NCBI GenBank assembly: GCA_945875045.1
Contig: CAMCIX010000006.1
Span: 1-15,487, forward strand
Reading direction: 5' to 3'
DNA from: an uncultured Clostridia bacterium
Lineage (GTDB): Bacteria; Bacillota; Clostridia; Oscillospirales; Acutalibacteraceae
DNA: 15,487 nucleotides
Position 1 is the stretch's first letter; every line of letters begins with the position of its first letter. Both the position numbers and the translations under genes were made by a program. The notes beneath the pieces are model-generated. The model made no database searches, was not told the DNA's origin, and was given only the letters and a program-made list of their open reading frames with translations. This document shows, piece by piece, positions 1 through 5,784 of the stretch.

Positions 1-296
1 CCGACAGCCGTGAGCAGCCCGAAAAAATATTGCCGCCCGAGATGGAATCCCTTGTGAATTTTATGAAAGAGCAAAAATCTTTTGCAGGCGGTAATAGTGA
101 GTTCGTTGAGCAGTTCAATGCGGCAACCGACAGCGAGGTTACGGTAAAGGGACTCAAGCGAATGATGGGGCGTTGGAGATACGACCTTGAAGAGCTTGGT
201 GTTCACTACCGTGATTACCGAAATAACAGTACAAGGTTTATGGAAATAAAATATATTTCCTCTGCCCGTGACGAAAGTGTCATTAGTGACAAATAA
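1..296 (+). CDS. C-terminal end of a replication-type (RepA/primase-associated) ATPase, partial
   Basis: The reading frame is open from the left edge (frame starting at base 3) to the TAA at 294-296, so only about 97 C-terminal residues are present. No Walker motifs are visible. The fragment resembles the C-terminal winged-helix-like tails of ATPases that sit upstream of mobC and relaxase genes in clostridial mobilizable elements; a stretch ending in LGVHYRDYRNN fits that type of tail. The assignment rests mainly on this fold-like pattern and on the gene order. A TTG at 30 is an internal codon, not the start. It could instead be the tail of another replication protein. Confidence 0.5.
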   Translation, partial: DSREQPEKILPPEMESLVNFMKEQKSFAGGNSEFVEQFNAATDSEVTVKGLKRMMGRWRYDLEELGVHYRDYRNNSTRFMEIKYISSARDESVISDK

Positions 297-340
297 AAGT
301 TGACACCTAAATTTCTTGTCATTGTTGTCACTTTTGTCAC
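277..340. repeat. Iteron-like cluster of TGTCA pentamers
   Basis: Three direct TGTCA copies begin at 317, 326 and 335, exactly 9 bp apart. Another TGTCA lies at 278, and two inverted copies (TGACA) lie at 287 and 301, giving six copies in about 60 bp. A further copy is at 462. The cluster spans the stop codon of the ATPase gene and the start of the non-coding stretch. Regular spacing of a short motif beside a replication gene suggests protein-binding iterons. It could also be a decayed coding repeat, so function is inference. Confidence 0.4.
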
Positions 341-648
341 CGAAACAGCTTAAAGCAAAATGTGCGCCCTTTGTCGAGCGTTCAAAAGCGTTCGGGAAAA
401 CACCCGACCTACTCTGCTCGAACGCAACACAGGGCAAATGTGAGCCGAGTGTGCGGAGATTTGTCACTGAAAGTTATTCATAAAGCGATAAAAACTACCG
501 CGTTTTATTTCTCTCCTTTAGGAGAGAACCAGCATCGCATTTGGCTGTACGCCAAACGCATTTGGGCGGGCAGAGGCCCTGCACCCACTTCCTTTCTTTG
601 AAAAGAAAGGAAGCAAAGAAACTTTTAATTTTTTGGGAGTGATACACT
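297..648. other. Structured non-coding region upstream of mobC, probable oriT region
   Basis: These 352 bases carry no convincing gene. They hold several hairpins close together: a 7-bp stem with a TTTA loop at 510-527, a 5-bp stem at 541-555, and a perfect 12-bp inverted repeat at 588-613. They end just before the mobC start. Transfer origins of MOB_P systems usually lie directly upstream of the relaxosome genes and contain inverted repeats next to the nick site, so oriT most likely lies here. The nick position cannot be read from the sequence alone. Confidence 0.5.
588..613. repeat. Perfect 12-bp inverted repeat, candidate relaxosome-binding hairpin
   Basis: The left arm at 588-599 (CTTCCTTTCTTT) is the exact reverse complement of 602-613, with only two bases between them. 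A following partial copy (GCAAAG) continues to about 618. No T-tract follows on the plus strand, so it is a poor terminator for that direction. The position about 35 bp before the mobC start suits an oriT element recognised by MobC and the relaxase. Confidence 0.5.
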
Positions 649-951
649 ATTAAAACAAAACGCTTTAATTTCAGGGTGTCCGATACAATGGACGCGCTGA
701 TAAGAGAGAAAGCAAAAAGCGCAGGAATGAACCTTACCGACTATATCATACTTTGCGCCATTGATAAAAAGGTAATAAATTATGACGGGCTTAAAGAGCT
801 TACCACACAGGTTAAAAAGCTCGGAAATAATGTTAATCAGCTTTTGATTTTATCCCGTCAAGGCAAAATTAAAACCGTAAATCTTACCGCGACTCAATTA
901 GAGCTTAAAAAGATTTACGATTTATTGGCAGACAAACTTAGGAGGCAGTAA
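649..951 (+). CDS. mobC: MobC-like relaxosome accessory protein (ribbon-helix-helix)
   Basis: This small basic protein probably binds the transfer origin next to the relaxase and helps to open the DNA. The segment KTKRFNFRVSD looks like the DNA-binding beta strand of a ribbon-helix-helix fold. It is followed by a helical part with the typical NLTDYI and LGNNVNQL motifs, the latter shared by the MobC family. The first standard start is GTG at 676, which would cut away that beta strand. A strong Shine-Dalgarno GGGAG (635-639) sits 9 bases before an ATT codon at 649, so ATT is proposed as the real start, giving about 100 residues. If GTG is used, the protein has 91 residues. The stop codon overlaps the relaxase ATG (TAATG at 949-953), so the two are translationally coupled. 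The family call is firm in context; the ATT start is inference. Confidence 0.8.
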   Translation: MKTKRFNFRVSDTMDALIREKAKSAGMNLTDYIILCAIDKKVINYDGLKELTTQVKKLGNNVNQLLILSRQGKIKTVNLTATQLELKKIYDLLADKLRRQ

Positions 952-2318
952 TGGCAATAATTCATTTTATAAACCGTCCGAAATCTCAAACCTCGGACGG
1001 CTCGTTTTTTGTCCTGCGCTACACTATGCAGGATAAGAAAACAGTTACAGAGGACGGTGTTAAGTATGTAAGCGGAGTAAACTGCACGCCCCAGTCCGCT
1101 TACACCGAATTTAATAACACCAAAAAGCTATTCGGCAAAACCGAGGGCAGACAGTATTATCATTTCGTGCAGTCCTTTTCGGTGGATGAAAATATCTCGC
1201 CCGAAACAGCTCACGAAATCGCATTACGGTTTGCAGAGGAGACAGAAAAGTTTAAAGGCTTTGAAATTGTGGTTTCAACCCACTGCGACCGCGACCATAT
1301 CCACTCGCATTTCGTAATGAACAGCGTAAATTCCGAAACGGGTAAAAAGTTTCATATCAGCGAAAGCGAAGTGGAAATGCTGATGCAGGTATCGGATAAA
1401 ATTTGCCGCGAATACGGTTTGTCGATTGTAAAGCCCAAGCCGAGTTCCAAACGGGTCAAACCGATGTCGGATCGAGAATATCGTTCTGCTGAAAAGGGCG
1501 AGAGTTGGAAGATACAGCTTGAAGCTGTTATCTCAAATACAATGCAGACTGCCGTTTCAAAAGAACATTTTATTATGCTGATGGAAACAGAGGGTTACGG
1601 TGTCAAGTGGACGGATACCCGTAAGAATATCACCTACACCACGCCCGACGGAAAGCTCTGTCGGGACAGCAAATTACACTGTCAAAAATTTTTAAAGGAG
1701 AATATGGAATATGAGTTTAAAATCAGGCAGGAAATCTGCCGAAGAATTAATTACACAGGCACAGAAACAGCTGACCGCGGCGGAAACCGTAATCCCCTGC
1801 GTTTCGGTGACCGAGATGAATTGGAAAGCTTTGATATCGGCACAGAATTCTCAGATCGAGATATTAAATTCCATTACCGAGACTTTGCCGACCCTTGCGA
1901 CCAAGAAGGAAATGACGGATTATATGAATCGGCAGTTGACGGTACTTACGGAATACACCGAGGAGACCAAAGCGGCGACCGAGGAGTTTCAGGATTCGAT
2001 GATGAAAGCGGCGGAGAATATGTCGGCGACAATAAGACAGACCCTTACCGAGACCGAGAGACGGGTTGGGAGAGTGAGCGAGGATTTTTCGAGCAAGCTC
2101 TCTTTGGCGGAGGATCGAATGCAGAAGCATATGGACAAAATGTTCTGGGCATCCCTGATACCTTCTGCGATACTCTTGATATTGGAATTGGTGCGGCATA
2201 TCTTGTCGGCAACCTCAGCAATATTATAGACGAGGACGCGCCTGTGGAGGACTGCACAACAAAATATTATCCCGCCGAGCGGAAGAAGAATCGTGGACAG
2301 GTTATGGGAGGGATGTAA
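951..2318 (+). CDS. MOB_P-type relaxase (MobA/VirD2 family)
   Basis: The relaxase nicks one strand at oriT, stays bound to the 5' end through a tyrosine and leads that strand into the recipient cell. Residues 1 to about 160 form the nuclease domain. The metal-binding motif is clear at 111-120 (HCDRDHIHSH, with H111, H116 and H118 as likely ligands), followed by N124. H71 and candidate nucleophile Y24 lie upstream. After about residue 250 the protein becomes rich in D, G, R and E and looks disordered. That part coincides with a second gene in another frame (1711-2229), which explains the odd composition. At 455 residues it is within the range for such mobilization proteins. Its ATG overlaps the mobC stop, and AGGAGG precedes it at 940-945. 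The tyrosine assignment is tentative. Confidence 0.88.
   Translation: MAIIHFINRPKSQTSDGSFFVLRYTMQDKKTVTEDGVKYVSGVNCTPQSAYTEFNNTKKLFGKTEGRQYYHFVQSFSVDENISPETAHEIALRFAEETEKFKGFEIVVSTHCDRDHIHSHFVMNSVNSETGKKFHISESEVEMLMQVSDKICREYGLSIVKPKPSSKRVKPMSDREYRSAEKGESWKIQLEAVISNTMQTAVSKEHFIMLMETEGYGVKWTDTRKNITYTTPDGKLCRDSKLHCQKFLKENMEYEFKIRQEICRRINYTGTETADRGGNRNPLRFGDRDELESFDIGTEFSDRDIKFHYRDFADPCDQEGNDGLYESAVDGTYGIHRGDQSGDRGVSGFDDESGGEYVGDNKTDPYRDRETGWESERGFFEQALFGGGSNAEAYGQNVLGIPDTFCDTLDIGIGAAYLVGNLSNIIDEDAPVEDCTTKYYPAERKKNRGQVMGGM
1711..2229 (+). CDS. MobB-like coiled-coil protein with C-terminal membrane segment, nested in the relaxase gene
   Basis: This 172-residue frame lies wholly inside the relaxase gene in another reading frame. 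It has its own AAAGGAG (1694-1700) 10 bases before ATG 1711. The product is coherent: long amphipathic helices rich in E, Q, T and K (residues about 5-140, probably coiled coil) with a hydrophobic stretch near residues 144-170 (FWASLIPSAILLILELV) fit to anchor in the membrane. The relaxase frame over the same bases gives low-complexity D/G/R-rich protein, so selection seems to favour the nested frame. RSF1010 mobB and ColE1 mbeB/mbeD have the same arrangement; RSF1010 MobB also has a membrane-associating C-terminal part that stabilises the relaxosome. By analogy this protein may tether the relaxosome at the membrane. Homology to MobB is not claimed, only architecture. Confidence 0.75.
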   Translation: MSLKSGRKSAEELITQAQKQLTAAETVIPCVSVTEMNWKALISAQNSQIEILNSITETLPTLATKKEMTDYMNRQLTVLTEYTEETKAATEEFQDSMMKAAENMSATIRQTLTETERRVGRVSEDFSSKLSLAEDRMQKHMDKMFWASLIPSAILLILELVRHILSATSAIL

Positions 2319-2377
2319 AAGAAGAATAAAACACAATATAATGTGCTAACCGCGAGAGTGACGGCATATTATGTACT

Positions 2378-2572
2378 ATGGGAAAAAGAAAGGCGGGTAT
2401 CGAAACCGTGGCAAAGGTAAAGCTTAACTTTATTTTTAACAATCCGAACTCGGTGGAGGATACCGCCGAGGCACTTATTAAAATCCTTGCGGAGATCAAC
2501 GCTCCCAAGGTGGAAGAAGCGATTAAAAAAGCCGCCGACGAAAGTGAGGAAACGGCGGGCCGCTCTGCATAA
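2378..2572 (+). CDS. Small hypothetical protein following the relaxase
   Basis: This gene encodes 64 residues with a mixed N-terminal strand-like part (VAKVKLNFIFNNP) and a helical C-terminal half (AEALIKILAEINAPKVEEAI), ending in a charged tail. It has no membrane segment. The function is unknown. Similar short proteins commonly follow relaxase genes in clostridial mobilizable elements, so it is probably an accessory protein of the element. ATG 2378 is the only standard start after an in-frame stop at 2339, but no good Shine-Dalgarno precedes it, so translation may be weak or coupled. The stop codon lies within the terminator hairpin. Confidence 0.6.
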   Translation: MGKRKAGIETVAKVKLNFIFNNPNSVEDTAEALIKILAEINAPKVEEAIKKAADESEETAGRSA

Positions 2573-2589
2573 AACAGGGCGGTTTTTTT
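2560..2589 (+). terminator. Intrinsic terminator of the mobilization operon
   Basis: The stem pairs CCGCTCTG (2560-2567) with CAGGGCGG (2575-2582), with one G-T wobble and a 7-base loop. A run of seven T follows at 2583-2589. It overlaps the end of the small gene before it and separates the mobilization genes from the recombinase gene, which must then have its own promoter. Confidence 0.8.
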
Positions 2590-2612
2590 AGTGTTGACGG
2601 GCTTTTTAATCC

Positions 2613-2624
2613 GATAAATTTATC
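2613..2624. promoter_or_regulatory. 12-bp perfect palindrome upstream of the recombinase gene, possible operator
   Basis: GATAAATTTATC is a perfect palindrome about 55 bp before the recombinase start, in the only non-coding gap where that gene's promoter can lie. It may bind a dimeric regulator that controls excision. AT-rich palindromes of this length also occur by chance, so confidence is low. Confidence 0.3.
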
Positions 2625-2680
2625 TGGACTTATAAAAAGCTATGTGATATTGTGTTGTAAAAGCATAAGGGGGAATGAAT

Positions 2681-4279
2681 ATGAACATAGCAGCCTATTG
2701 CAGGGTCTCGACCGACAAGGAGGATCAGCTCAACTCGCTTGAGGCGCAAAAGGAGTTTTTCCGCGAATACACCAAGCGCTCGGGGGACAGGCTTGTAAAG
2801 CTCTACGCCGACGAGGGTATATCAGGGACTAAAATTAAAAACCGAAAGCAATTTTTACAGATGATGGAGGACGCACAAAAGGGACTGTTTAATATGGTGG
2901 TGGTAAAGGATATTTCCCGCTTTGCGCGTAACACGGTTGACCTGCTCCAAAACATAAGGCGGCTTAAGGCGCTGGGTATCGAGACCCAGTTTTTAACCGC
3001 CAATATGACAAGTATGGGGAACAGCGAATTTGTACTTACCGTCTTCGGAGCACTTGCACAGGAGGAGAGCGCCAACACCTCAAAGCGGGTGAAATTCGGC
3101 AAAAAAATCAACGCCGAAAAGGGGCGGGTGCCGAATCTCGTTTACGGCTACGATAAAACCGCGGGGGATTACTTCAAGCTTAAAATAAACCGCGGGGAGG
3201 CAAAGGTGGTGCGCGAAATTTTCGATATGTATGTAAACGGGGGCTACGGCGCGGCGAAAATCGCAGGAATACTTAACGATAAGGGAATAACCACCAAAAG
3301 GGGCTGTAAATGGTCGCAGAACGCCATATGCAGAATACTTACGAACGAAATATACGTCGGCAGGGTGATAAACGGCAAACAGGAGGTCGAGGATTTTTTA
3401 ACGGGCAGGCGGATTTCAAAATCGGAGGAGGAATGGTACGTTTGCGACAGACCCGAGCTTAGAATTATCGACGACGAAAGCTTTTCCGCGGCGGCAAGAG
3501 AAATGAATACGCGCGGACAAAATTTCAAGGTTCATAAGGAAAGGCACAGCAATCGGCACCTTTTTTCAACCCTGATTAAGTGTAAGGAGTGCGGATGGTC
3601 CTTCTGTCAAACCGTGAAGCGTTATAAAAACACCTATATAAAATGGGTCTGCTCCTACCATAACCGCGGCGCGGGCAATTGCGCTAACAGGGTTACGGTA
3701 GACGAGGGGGAGCTTATTAAGGCGATAGAAAATTATTTTTCCGAAATACTCGCCGACAAAAAGAATGTTATAAACGCGGCGGTGGAGGAGTTTAAACGGG
3801 TGTATAAGGATAAGGATGAAAACCTTTTAACCGAAAGGGAAATCAAAAGCGAGATTGCAAGAATTAACCGAGGCCGCAAAAAATATATGGATATGTATAC
3901 CGACGACTTAATAACGCGGGAGGAATTAAACCGAAGAATAAGCGGCGATAAAAAGGAGCTGGAACGGCTTGAGGAGCGGCTAAGGCTTATCGAGCGGCAG
4001 ATGACAAAGGGGGACAGATTAGGTGAAATACTGTCCGAAACCTTTAAACAGATAGCCGATTTGACCGACCTTAGCAACGCCACCAACCAACAGCTTAAAA
4101 GGATAATCGACAGAATAGAGGTTGACCGAGACGGCAATGTGGAAATTTTCTTAAAGCTCTTTAAGGAGCTTGGAATTGATGAAAAGGTTCAAATTAGCGG
4201 CGACCGTACACAAGGACGTTACAGAACGCTTAATGCACGAAAATCCGCAGCTTTACCGCAGGGTAAAGCAGGTGCTTGA
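2681..4279 (+). CDS. Large serine recombinase (integrase/excisionase of the element)
   Basis: This enzyme cuts and rejoins DNA through a serine and moves the element in and out of the chromosome. The N-terminal resolvase domain (about 1-150) starts with IAAYCRVST, which puts the nucleophile at S10. It is followed by the 'recombinase' domain (about 165-270), a zinc ribbon with C300 and C303 plus later Cys near 324 and 333, and a charged coiled coil (about 385-460). This is the layout of the TndX/TnpX group, and about 530 residues fits TndX. ATG 2681 is chosen because AAGGGGG (2667-2673) lies 7 bases before it; ATG 2675 sits only one base after that site. The natural end is near ELGIDEKVQIS. 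The last ~25 residues are read from spoIIID DNA in another frame, so this tail exists only in the integrated form. Confidence 0.92.
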   Translation: MNIAAYCRVSTDKEDQLNSLEAQKEFFREYTKRSGDRLVKLYADEGISGTKIKNRKQFLQMMEDAQKGLFNMVVVKDISRFARNTVDLLQNIRRLKALGIETQFLTANMTSMGNSEFVLTVFGALAQEESANTSKRVKFGKKINAEKGRVPNLVYGYDKTAGDYFKLKINRGEAKVVREIFDMYVNGGYGAAKIAGILNDKGITTKRGCKWSQNAICRILTNEIYVGRVINGKQEVEDFLTGRRISKSEEEWYVCDRPELRIIDDESFSAAAREMNTRGQNFKVHKERHSNRHLFSTLIKCKECGWSFCQTVKRYKNTYIKWVCSYHNRGAGNCANRVTVDEGELIKAIENYFSEILADKKNVINAAVEEFKRVYKDKDENLLTEREIKSEIARINRGRKKYMDMYTDDLITREELNRRISGDKKELERLEERLRLIERQMTKGDRLGEILSETFKQIADLTDLSNATNQQLKRIIDRIEVDRDGNVEIFLKLFKELGIDEKVQISGDRTQGRYRTLNARKSAALPQGKAGA

Positions 4280-4352
4280 AAAAAATAAGCAGGAAAGGCA
4301 TATCCGCGGGGGAATGGCTACAAAGCGCAAATATAAGGGCGCTGACGTTTGA
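4179..4352 (+). pseudogene. spoIIID: 3' half of spoIIID, the sporulation regulator gene split by the element
   Basis: From base 4203 the frame reads TVHKDVTERL, then NPQLYRRVKQVL, then ERHIRGGMATKRKYK. These match the C-terminal half of SpoIIID from about residue 36: the end of the helix-turn-helix, the middle helices and the basic C-terminal arm that also contacts DNA. SpoIIID is the small mother-cell regulator that acts with sigma-E. The N-terminal ~35 residues, with the start of the helix-turn-helix, are absent; the preceding bases are recombinase coding sequence. The frame could be translated from ATG 4179, 10 bases after AAGGAG (4163-4168), giving 57 residues. Such a product would lack half of the DNA-binding fold. 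The missing 5' half should lie beyond the left end of the element. The match is from memory of the family, but it is specific. Confidence 0.85.
4190..4215. other. Right attachment site (element/spoIIID junction), approximate
   Basis: Recombinase-type protein sequence ends and SpoIIID-type sequence begins between about 4190 and 4205, so the crossover must fall here. It lies in the codons for the DNA-recognition helix of SpoIIID, a well conserved stretch that would be a dependable target. The 2-bp core cannot be identified without the empty site or the left junction. Confidence 0.6.
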
Positions 4353-4388
4353 AAAGTAAGAAAAAACGGCTCCGGGGCATAATTTTGC

Positions 4389-4417
4389 TTGACAGGTTGC
4401 CGCTTTGGTGCTATAAT
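4389..4417 (+). promoter_or_regulatory. Sigma-A promoter of thiT
   Basis: A consensus TTGACA (-35, 4389-4394) and TATAAT (-10, 4412-4417) are separated by 17 bases. The predicted transcript start near 4424 falls just before the 5' strand of the TPP aptamer. The promoter lies 36 bp after the spoIIID stop, so thiT does not depend on spoIIID or on the element. Confidence 0.9.
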
Positions 4418-4426
4418 CGTTTTGCA

Positions 4427-4525
4427 ATTTTAGGGAGCTTGATGAAACTCAGGCTGAGAGGAAGTCCGCTTTTTGCTATGACTTCGACCTGTGACCTGAA
4501 ACGGATAATGCCGTCGTAGGGAAAT
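4427..4525 (+). ncRNA. TPP riboswitch (thi-box) aptamer
   Basis: The RNA binds thiamine pyrophosphate and turns off the gene behind it. The conserved CTGAGA is at 4454-4459 and ACCTGA at 4494-4499, followed by GGATAATGCC and CGTAGGGAA (ending at 4523). P1 can form between ATTT (4427-4430) and AAAT (4522-4525). A variable stem pairs GGAAGTC with GACTTC (4460-4485). All core thi-box blocks are present and in order. A terminator and a thiamine transporter gene follow. Confidence 0.95.
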
Positions 4526-4539
4526 ACGTTAATGTATTG

Positions 4540-4569
4540 CCGCAGGCCTTAATTGCCTGCGGTTTTTTT
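4540..4569 (+). terminator. Riboswitch expression-platform terminator
   Basis: A perfect 8-bp stem pairs CCGCAGGC (4540-4547) with GCCTGCGG (4555-4562) around a 7-base loop, and seven T follow (4563-4569). It begins 15 bases after the TPP aptamer. It should form when TPP is bound and stop transcription before thiT. Confidence 0.92.
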
Positions 4570-4599
4570 ATTCGCAGGGGGATTGCAGAATTTTAATAA

Positions 4600-4615
4600 G
4601 ACCGCATAAGCGGTC
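4600..4615 (+). promoter_or_regulatory. Hairpin directly before the thiT ribosome-binding site
   Basis: GACCGC (4600-4605) pairs with GCGGTC (4610-4615) around ATAA. The Shine-Dalgarno AAGGAG starts one base later, at 4617. There is no T-tract, so it is not a terminator. It may affect access of ribosomes or protect the 5' end of a processed messenger. Confidence 0.4.
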
Positions 4616-4632
4616 GAAGGAGTGTAGAAAAA

Positions 4633-5226
4633 ATGGAAATGTCAAAAAAACCGGTTTACAAGCTCACGCTGAGCGCGATTTTTGTAGCTCTTGCAACGGT
4701 GCTTAGCCTTATAAAGGTGGTTAAAATGCCGCTCGGCGGCTCGGTAACCCTTTTAAGTATGCTGCCGATAGTTATGATTTCGGTTATGCTTGGACTTAAA
4801 TGGGGCTTCGGAAGCGCCTTCGTTTATTCGCTGATTCAGCTTATTCTCGGAATTGCTTTAGACGGTCTGTTAGGCTGGGGACTTACCCCTGTTATGCTTG
4901 TCGGCACAATACTGCTCGATTACATAGTTGCCTTTACGATTTTGGGAATAGCGGGAATTTTTGCCAATAAGGGATATGCAGGCATTTGCGCAGGCGTTGC
5001 CTTGGCGATTGTTTTAAGATTCTTAAGCCATTTCTTATCCGGCGTTGTTATCTTCAAGAATCTTGAGCAGTTTGAAGTTTTCGGAAGCGTATTTACAAAC
5101 CGTCCCGTGCTTTATTCCCTTGCCTACAACGGTCTTTATATGCTGCCTGAGCTTATAATAACCACCGTTGCCGCGGTGATTCTTTTCCGTTTGCCGCAGG
5201 TTAAAAAAATAATGAACCGGCAGTAA
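4633..5226 (+). CDS. thiT: ECF-type thiamine transporter substrate-binding subunit ThiT
   Basis: ThiT (YuaJ) is the membrane subunit that binds thiamine with high affinity and hands it to the shared energy-coupling module (EcfA1, EcfA2, EcfT), which is not encoded in this window. The 197 residues form about six hydrophobic helices. The family pattern is visible in LRFLSHFLSGVVIF (about 138-151) and in SLAYNGLYMLPE (about 167-178), the region that shapes the thiamine pocket. The TPP riboswitch directly upstream fits this role. ATG 4633 is 10 bases after AAGGAG (4617-4622); ATG 4639 is a possible alternative. The gene stands alone between two terminators. Confidence 0.93.
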   Translation: MEMSKKPVYKLTLSAIFVALATVLSLIKVVKMPLGGSVTLLSMLPIVMISVMLGLKWGFGSAFVYSLIQLILGIALDGLLGWGLTPVMLVGTILLDYIVAFTILGIAGIFANKGYAGICAGVALAIVLRFLSHFLSGVVIFKNLEQFEVFGSVFTNRPVLYSLAYNGLYMLPELIITTVAAVILFRLPQVKKIMNRQ

Positions 5227-5232
5227 GCTTAA

Positions 5233-5256
5233 ATCCGGCGCAAGCCGGATTTTTTT
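5233..5256 (+). terminator. Intrinsic terminator after thiT
   Basis: ATCCGGC (5233-5239) pairs with GCCGGAT (5244-5250) around GCAA, and a T run follows to 5256. It lies 7 bases after the thiT stop. Confidence 0.92.
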
Positions 5257-5276
5257 ATGCTCTTTTTATAAATAGC

Positions 5277-5305
5277 TTGTCTTTTTCCTTGTTTTGTGGT
5301 AGTAT
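5277..5305 (+). promoter_or_regulatory. Probable sigma-A promoter of the GtrA-family gene
   Basis: TTGTCT (5277-5282) and TAGTAT (5300-5305) are separated by 17 bases and lie just after the thiT terminator. The boxes deviate from consensus in two places each, so the promoter is probably moderate. The start codon follows 34 bases after the -10 box. Confidence 0.55.
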
Positions 5306-5339
5306 TAATCGTAATACAAAAAACAGGGAGGGCAGGTCG

Positions 5340-5747
5340 GTGATACGACTTTTTACGGGTTTAAAGCGCGCGTTTTTAAGCAAAAAGTTTATCGGCTTCT
5401 GTCTCATAGGAATTATTAATACCTTTAATACCGCGTTTTTTTCCTGGTTGGCTCACTTTAAAATACAGGAAAATATTTCGGCGTACATAGGCTATTTTAT
5501 CTCGCTTACGATCAATTACGTACTGAACAGCATAATCGTTTTCAAAAACCGTCTTAGCTTAAAGCGGTATTTCAGATTTTTGCTTTCCTATGTACCGAAT
5601 TTTATTATCTACACCTTGGTAAGCCTGCTTACCATTAACGTTATGCAGATAAATCAGTTCTGGGCGACGGTGCTTGCCACCGCGGCGGGAGCGCCTGTTA
5701 CCTTTCTTATAATCAAGCTTTTCGCCTTTGGAAGTAAGGCTGATTAA
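5340..5747 (+). CDS. GtrA-family membrane protein
   Basis: GtrA-like proteins are small four-helix membrane proteins linked to transfer of lipid-linked sugars for cell-surface polymers. The 135 residues show four hydrophobic segments (about 18-38, 45-65, 76-97 and 106-127). The first contains KFIGFCLIGIINTFNTAFF, the usual N-terminal pattern of the family, and NYVLNSIIVFKNR follows the second. GTG 5340 is chosen because GGGAGG (5326-5331) lies 8 bases before it. An open frame back to 5277 overlaps the promoter and has no family-like sequence. No glycosyltransferase is adjacent, so the substrate cannot be named. Confidence 0.85.
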   Translation: MIRLFTGLKRAFLSKKFIGFCLIGIINTFNTAFFSWLAHFKIQENISAYIGYFISLTINYVLNSIIVFKNRLSLKRYFRFLLSYVPNFIIYTLVSLLTINVMQINQFWATVLATAAGAPVTFLIIKLFAFGSKAD

Positions 5748-5784
5748 GAATATTCGCCGCAAATTTCAAAAAATATGCTGAAAA

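Larger units (their letters stand above)
1..4203. mobile_element. Right-hand part of an integrated mobilizable element inserted in spoIIID
   Basis: The block holds a replication-type ATPase tail, MobC-like protein, relaxase, nested MobB-like protein, small ORF and large serine recombinase, the usual module order of integrative mobilizable elements of Clostridia. No type IV secretion genes are seen here, so it probably borrows a helper's conjugation channel, although the part to the left is not visible. The right boundary is inferred from where SpoIIID-like coding begins (about 4195-4205). The exact crossover cannot be fixed without the empty site or the left junction. Codon use in the recombinase gene resembles that of the flanking chromosome, which would fit long residence or a related source. 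Confidence 0.8.

Noticed and set aside
362..601. An open frame of 79 codons upstream of mobC.
   Set aside because: It overlaps all the hairpins, has no clear ribosome-binding site, and the product shows no domain or sensible composition; it is better read as non-coding oriT-region DNA.
1864..2336. Minus-strand open frames across the end of the relaxase gene.
   Set aside because: They oppose two overlapping plus-strand genes, lack ribosome-binding sites, and have no recognisable domain.
2643..2670. A sigma-E-like promoter (GATATT and CATAAGG) before the recombinase gene, which would fit mother-cell expression.
   Set aside because: The spacer is only 12 bases, the -10 match is poor, and the box overlaps the Shine-Dalgarno site, so a leader would be missing.
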